Positions 8,001 to 9,120 of a stretch of DNA of 9,120 nucleotides are shown here, in pieces (positions within the stretch are counted from its first letter, which is position 1; each line of letters opens with the position of its first letter). Made by a program: the position numbers and the translations under genes. The stretch is from contig JARJFC010000092.1 of assembly GCA_029310945.1 (NCBI GenBank), forward strand, positions 1 to 9,120, written 5' to 3'. The notes below the pieces were generated by a model. The model was given only the letters and a program-made list of their open reading frames with translations, was not told the DNA's origin and made no database searches. The DNA comes from Leptospira sp. 96542 (GTDB lineage: Bacteria > Spirochaetota > Leptospiria > Leptospirales > Leptospiraceae).

Positions 8001-8221
8001 ACGCCACTCTGGAAGCTGAGACGCAACCCTATGCCGGCAAGACGGCGGCGCTGGACAGGGCGCTGAAGCTGGACGCCGCCATCAAGACCAAACGACCCGA
8101 CGGCTGGCGCGGCGTGGTGGCCAAGGAACAGATGGTGAAGCAGGCGATGTTCGAGGTGTTGCAGGACATCCAGGAAGTGAACCGCTTGTTTCCCATCGTT
8201 TTTGCTCAGAAGGAGTATTGA
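5087..8221 (+). CDS. hsdR: Type I restriction-modification system restriction subunit HsdR
   Basis: This is the ATP-dependent DNA translocase and endonuclease subunit. It binds the HsdM/HsdS methyltransferase, pumps unmethylated DNA and cuts it away from the site. It has 1044 residues, the normal length. The N-terminal PD-(D/E)XK nuclease shows D139 (RRPDLVLYLNG) and E153-L-K155 (LELKN). The superfamily 2 helicase core follows: Walker A in HTQGAGKS (279-286), DECH box at 392-395, motif III TGTP at 419-422, LLTGFDAPP (motif V region), and FQAICRTNR (659-667, motif VI). The region from about 700 to the end is the helical C-terminal part that docks on HsdM. The start is supported by the family-typical opening MSSIHKPERATQDRVIALF; AGGGA at 5075-5079 is a modest ribosome site. 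All catalytic motifs look intact. It follows a spacer that may carry its own promoter. Confidence 0.97.
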   Translation: MSSIHKPERATQDRVIALFTQQLGYRYLGDWSDRAGNHCIEEGLLTAHLAKQGYSPVHISAALHQLRTAASVHGRTLYAANQAVYRLLRYGVSVKVAAGEVSETVHLVNWKQAANNDFAIAEEVTLKGGGMSGHERRPDLVLYLNGIAVGVLELKNSRVGLAEGIRQCLSNQKPEFNDWFFSTIQLVMAGNDSEGLRYGSIETQEKYFLSWKEDETDNSGYKLDKYLVKLCSKDRLLELVHDFVLFDGGIKKLPRVHQYFGIKAAQTHVNQRRGGIIWHTQGAGKSILMVLLARWILENKPAARVAIITDRDELDRQIERVFKDAGETIHRSQSGRDLMAQLAQPNPRLLCSLVHKFGRRGAEAGTDDFEAFLRDLAAQPSQTQGEVYVFVDECHRTQGGKLHRLMKAMMPNAVFIGFTGTPLLKSDAQTSLEVFGGYIHTYKFAEAVEDKVVLDLVYEARDIDQKLGNTDQIDQWFEAKTRGLNNWQKDELKKQWGTMQNVLSSRARMDRVVADIVFDFAVKPRLSNERGNAILVASSIYEACKYFVLFGKTVFKGRCAVVTSYNPQASDVSKEETGANTESDKQFIYNTYTELLKDVLAEPGKTKTETYEQQVKERFIKAPAQMKLLIVVDKLLTGFDAPPCTYLYIDKSMQDHGLFQAICRTNRLDSEDKDFGYIVDYKDLFKKVEKAIAVYTAELDHSAGGSDPEILVKDRLEIGHERLEDAIEALALLCEPVEPPKGDLEHIHYFCGNTEIAEDLKLREPYRVALYKAVVALVRAYANLADELEAAGYTPAQIDNLKSLQKHYLNLREIIRKAAGETLDLKPYEADMRHLIDTYIEAQAPRKISPFDGIGLLDLIVKTGIADAIAERLGDMKGNKDSIAETIENNVRSKILKEQLTDPAYFAKMSALLDEIIRLRKEKAIEYEDYLARIADVARKVSAGRVDDTPAQLKTQGQLALYNNLKDHVAVNATLEAETQPYAGKTAALDRALKLDAAIKTKRPDGWRGVVAKEQMVKQAMFEVLQDIQEVNRLFPIVFAQKEY
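8210..8215 (+). promoter_or_regulatory. Ribosome binding site supporting the GTG start of the metallopeptidase
   Basis: AAGGAG inside the last codons of hsdR lies 9 bases before the GTG at 8225. It supports this non-ATG start, and no in-frame ATG gives a full-length product. The placement suggests translation by ribosomes finishing hsdR. Confidence 0.55.
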
Positions 8222-8224
8222 CCC

Positions 8225-8941
8225 GTGCGGGATGTGCTCGACTTGGGCGAGTTGCGTGCCGAAGTCACTCGCAAGGCGATCAAGCATGTGCACCTGAGTG
8301 TGTTGCCGCCTGCGGGCAAGGTGCGTGTCGCGGCGCCGCAGGCCATGCCGCTGGACACGATCCGCCTCTTCGTAATCTCGAAGCTGTCTTGGATACGCTC
8401 GCAGCAGCGCAAGCTGCAATCCCAGGAGCGTGAGACGCCTCGCGTATTCCTCAACAAGGAGAGCCACTACCTGTGGGGCAAGCGCTACCTGCTGGAGGTT
8501 AGCCACGCGGATGCCGCGCCCACCGTGAGCCTTAGCCCGCGCAAGTTGTTCCTGCAAGTTCGCCCCGGTGCGGATGCGGCGCGCTGCGAAGAGGTGTTGG
8601 ATGCCTGGTACCGACAACAGCTGAGGGATGCATTACCAGCTCTGCTGGCAAGATGGGAGCCTTTGCTGGGCGTGAAGGCCAGCCGCGTCTTCGTCCAGCG
8701 CATGAAGACCAAGTGGGGCAGCTGCACGCCGGATTCAGGCTACATCCGACTCAATACCGACCTAGCCAAGAAACCGCCCGAATGCCTGGAGTACATCGTG
8801 GTTCATGAGCTGGTCCATCTGCTTGAACCGACTCATAACGAGAGGTTCGTCGCGCTGTTGGACTTGCACCTTCCGAACTGGCAGCATTGGCGCAAGCGCC
8901 TCAACAGCTTGCCCGTGAGGCATGAGGACTGGGACTATTGA
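8225..8941 (+). CDS. YgjP-type zinc metallopeptidase (DUF45, M48-like)
   Basis: This 238-residue predicted metal-dependent protease belongs to the YgjP/DUF45 group, related to the SprT/wss1-like gluzincins. The signature is complete: RMKTKWGSC (KWGSC at 163-167), then HELVH at 194-198 with catalytic E195, and a third zinc ligand at H204 (EPTHNERF). The N-terminal part (about 1-150) is the beta-rich region usual for the family. There is no signal peptide or membrane segment, so it should be cytoplasmic. The GTG start lies 3 bases after the hsdR stop, with AAGGAG upstream, so it is almost certainly co-transcribed with hsdR. Proteins of this group are often seen beside hsdR in type I loci, but their role there is not settled. 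Turnover of HsdR or of DNA-bound protein complexes is a guess from context. The family call is strong; the substrate is unknown. Confidence 0.9.
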   Translation: MRDVLDLGELRAEVTRKAIKHVHLSVLPPAGKVRVAAPQAMPLDTIRLFVISKLSWIRSQQRKLQSQERETPRVFLNKESHYLWGKRYLLEVSHADAAPTVSLSPRKLFLQVRPGADAARCEEVLDAWYRQQLRDALPALLARWEPLLGVKASRVFVQRMKTKWGSCTPDSGYIRLNTDLAKKPPECLEYIVVHELVHLLEPTHNERFVALLDLHLPNWQHWRKRLNSLPVRHEDWDY

Positions 8942-9120
8942 GTCAGTCCCCGCCTCCGAACAAGTCTCCAAATTTCCGCGCGGCCTCCGACTCCCCGTCG
9001 TTCAATCCACCGCCAGCCGAAATTTGAAATGAGAATGATGATTCGAATAACAAAAAATTATAAATTACTAAGATTGAGCCAATCGTTTGGTTACAGTTAT
9101 TGTTTGGATCTGTTTAAAAA
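8942..9120. other. Operon tail with sharp shift to AT-rich DNA
   Basis: GC-rich sequence continues to about 9020, then changes to AT-rich DNA (for example AACAAAAAATTATAAATTAC near 9048) up to the window edge. I see no clear hairpin terminator after the metallopeptidase gene. The AT-rich part could hold a promoter for a gene outside the window or mark an island boundary. Confidence 0.5.
8943..9113 (-). pseudogene. Possible 3' remnant of a convergent gene
   Basis: On the minus strand a frame is open from 9113 down to a TGA at 8943-8945, one base past the metallopeptidase stop. Its last part (about 9023-8943) uses GC-rich codons and reads like a real protein end (LNDGESEAARKFGDLF followed by a Gly-rich tail). 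Upstream of about 9024 the frame runs into AT-rich, low-complexity codons, has no ATG, and meets a stop at 9114-9116. It may be a gene tail cut off by an AT-rich segment, or chance. I do not recognise a family. Confidence 0.22.

Noticed and set aside
1..9120. CRISPR array, tRNA or insertion sequence
   Set aside because: No regularly spaced repeats, tRNA-like cloverleaf sequence, transposase motifs or paired terminal repeats were seen.

Overview
The window carries a complete type I restriction-modification operon, all on the + strand, in GC-rich DNA with codon use typical of a betaproteobacterium (Burkholderiales/Comamonadaceae-like). That placement is an inference from composition and protein style; there is no rRNA or housekeeping gene here to fix it.

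Layout: (1) 1-60, the last residues of an unidentified, probably membrane, protein that enters from the left. (2) 61-171, a short spacer with no convincing promoter. (3) 172-2604 hsdM, an unusually long modification methyltransferase subunit. (4) 2595-3866 hsdS, the specificity subunit, overlapping hsdM by 10 bases. (5) 3863-4825, a protein with an N-terminal PUA/EVE-like part and a C-terminal NucS-like PD-(D/E)XK nuclease domain, overlapping hsdS by 4 bases (ATGA). (6) 4826-5086, a spacer holding a hairpin, a 10-bp direct repeat, a small open frame and an AT-rich stretch that could be a promoter. (7) 5087-8221 hsdR, the restriction/translocase subunit. (8) 8225-8941, a YgjP-type zinc metallopeptidase (DUF45/M48-like) starting 3 bases after the hsdR stop. 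(9) 8942-9120, a tail that changes abruptly from GC-rich to AT-rich and may hold the 3' remnant of a convergent gene.

How the genes work together: HsdM and HsdS form the methyltransferase that adds N6-methyladenine at a bipartite site set by the two target-recognition domains of HsdS. Adding HsdR gives the ATP-driven translocating endonuclease that cuts unmethylated DNA. hsdM, hsdS and the NucS-like gene are tightly overlapped and probably translationally coupled. hsdR follows a 261-bp spacer and may have its own expression signals, which would allow methylation before restriction. The NucS-like nuclease and the metallopeptidase are not core type I subunits. They are the most interesting part of the window: a possible second, modification-sensing nuclease and a possible protease partner or regulator. 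The core RM system is a well-known type, so any novelty lies in these accessory genes, the HsdM extension and the spacer.
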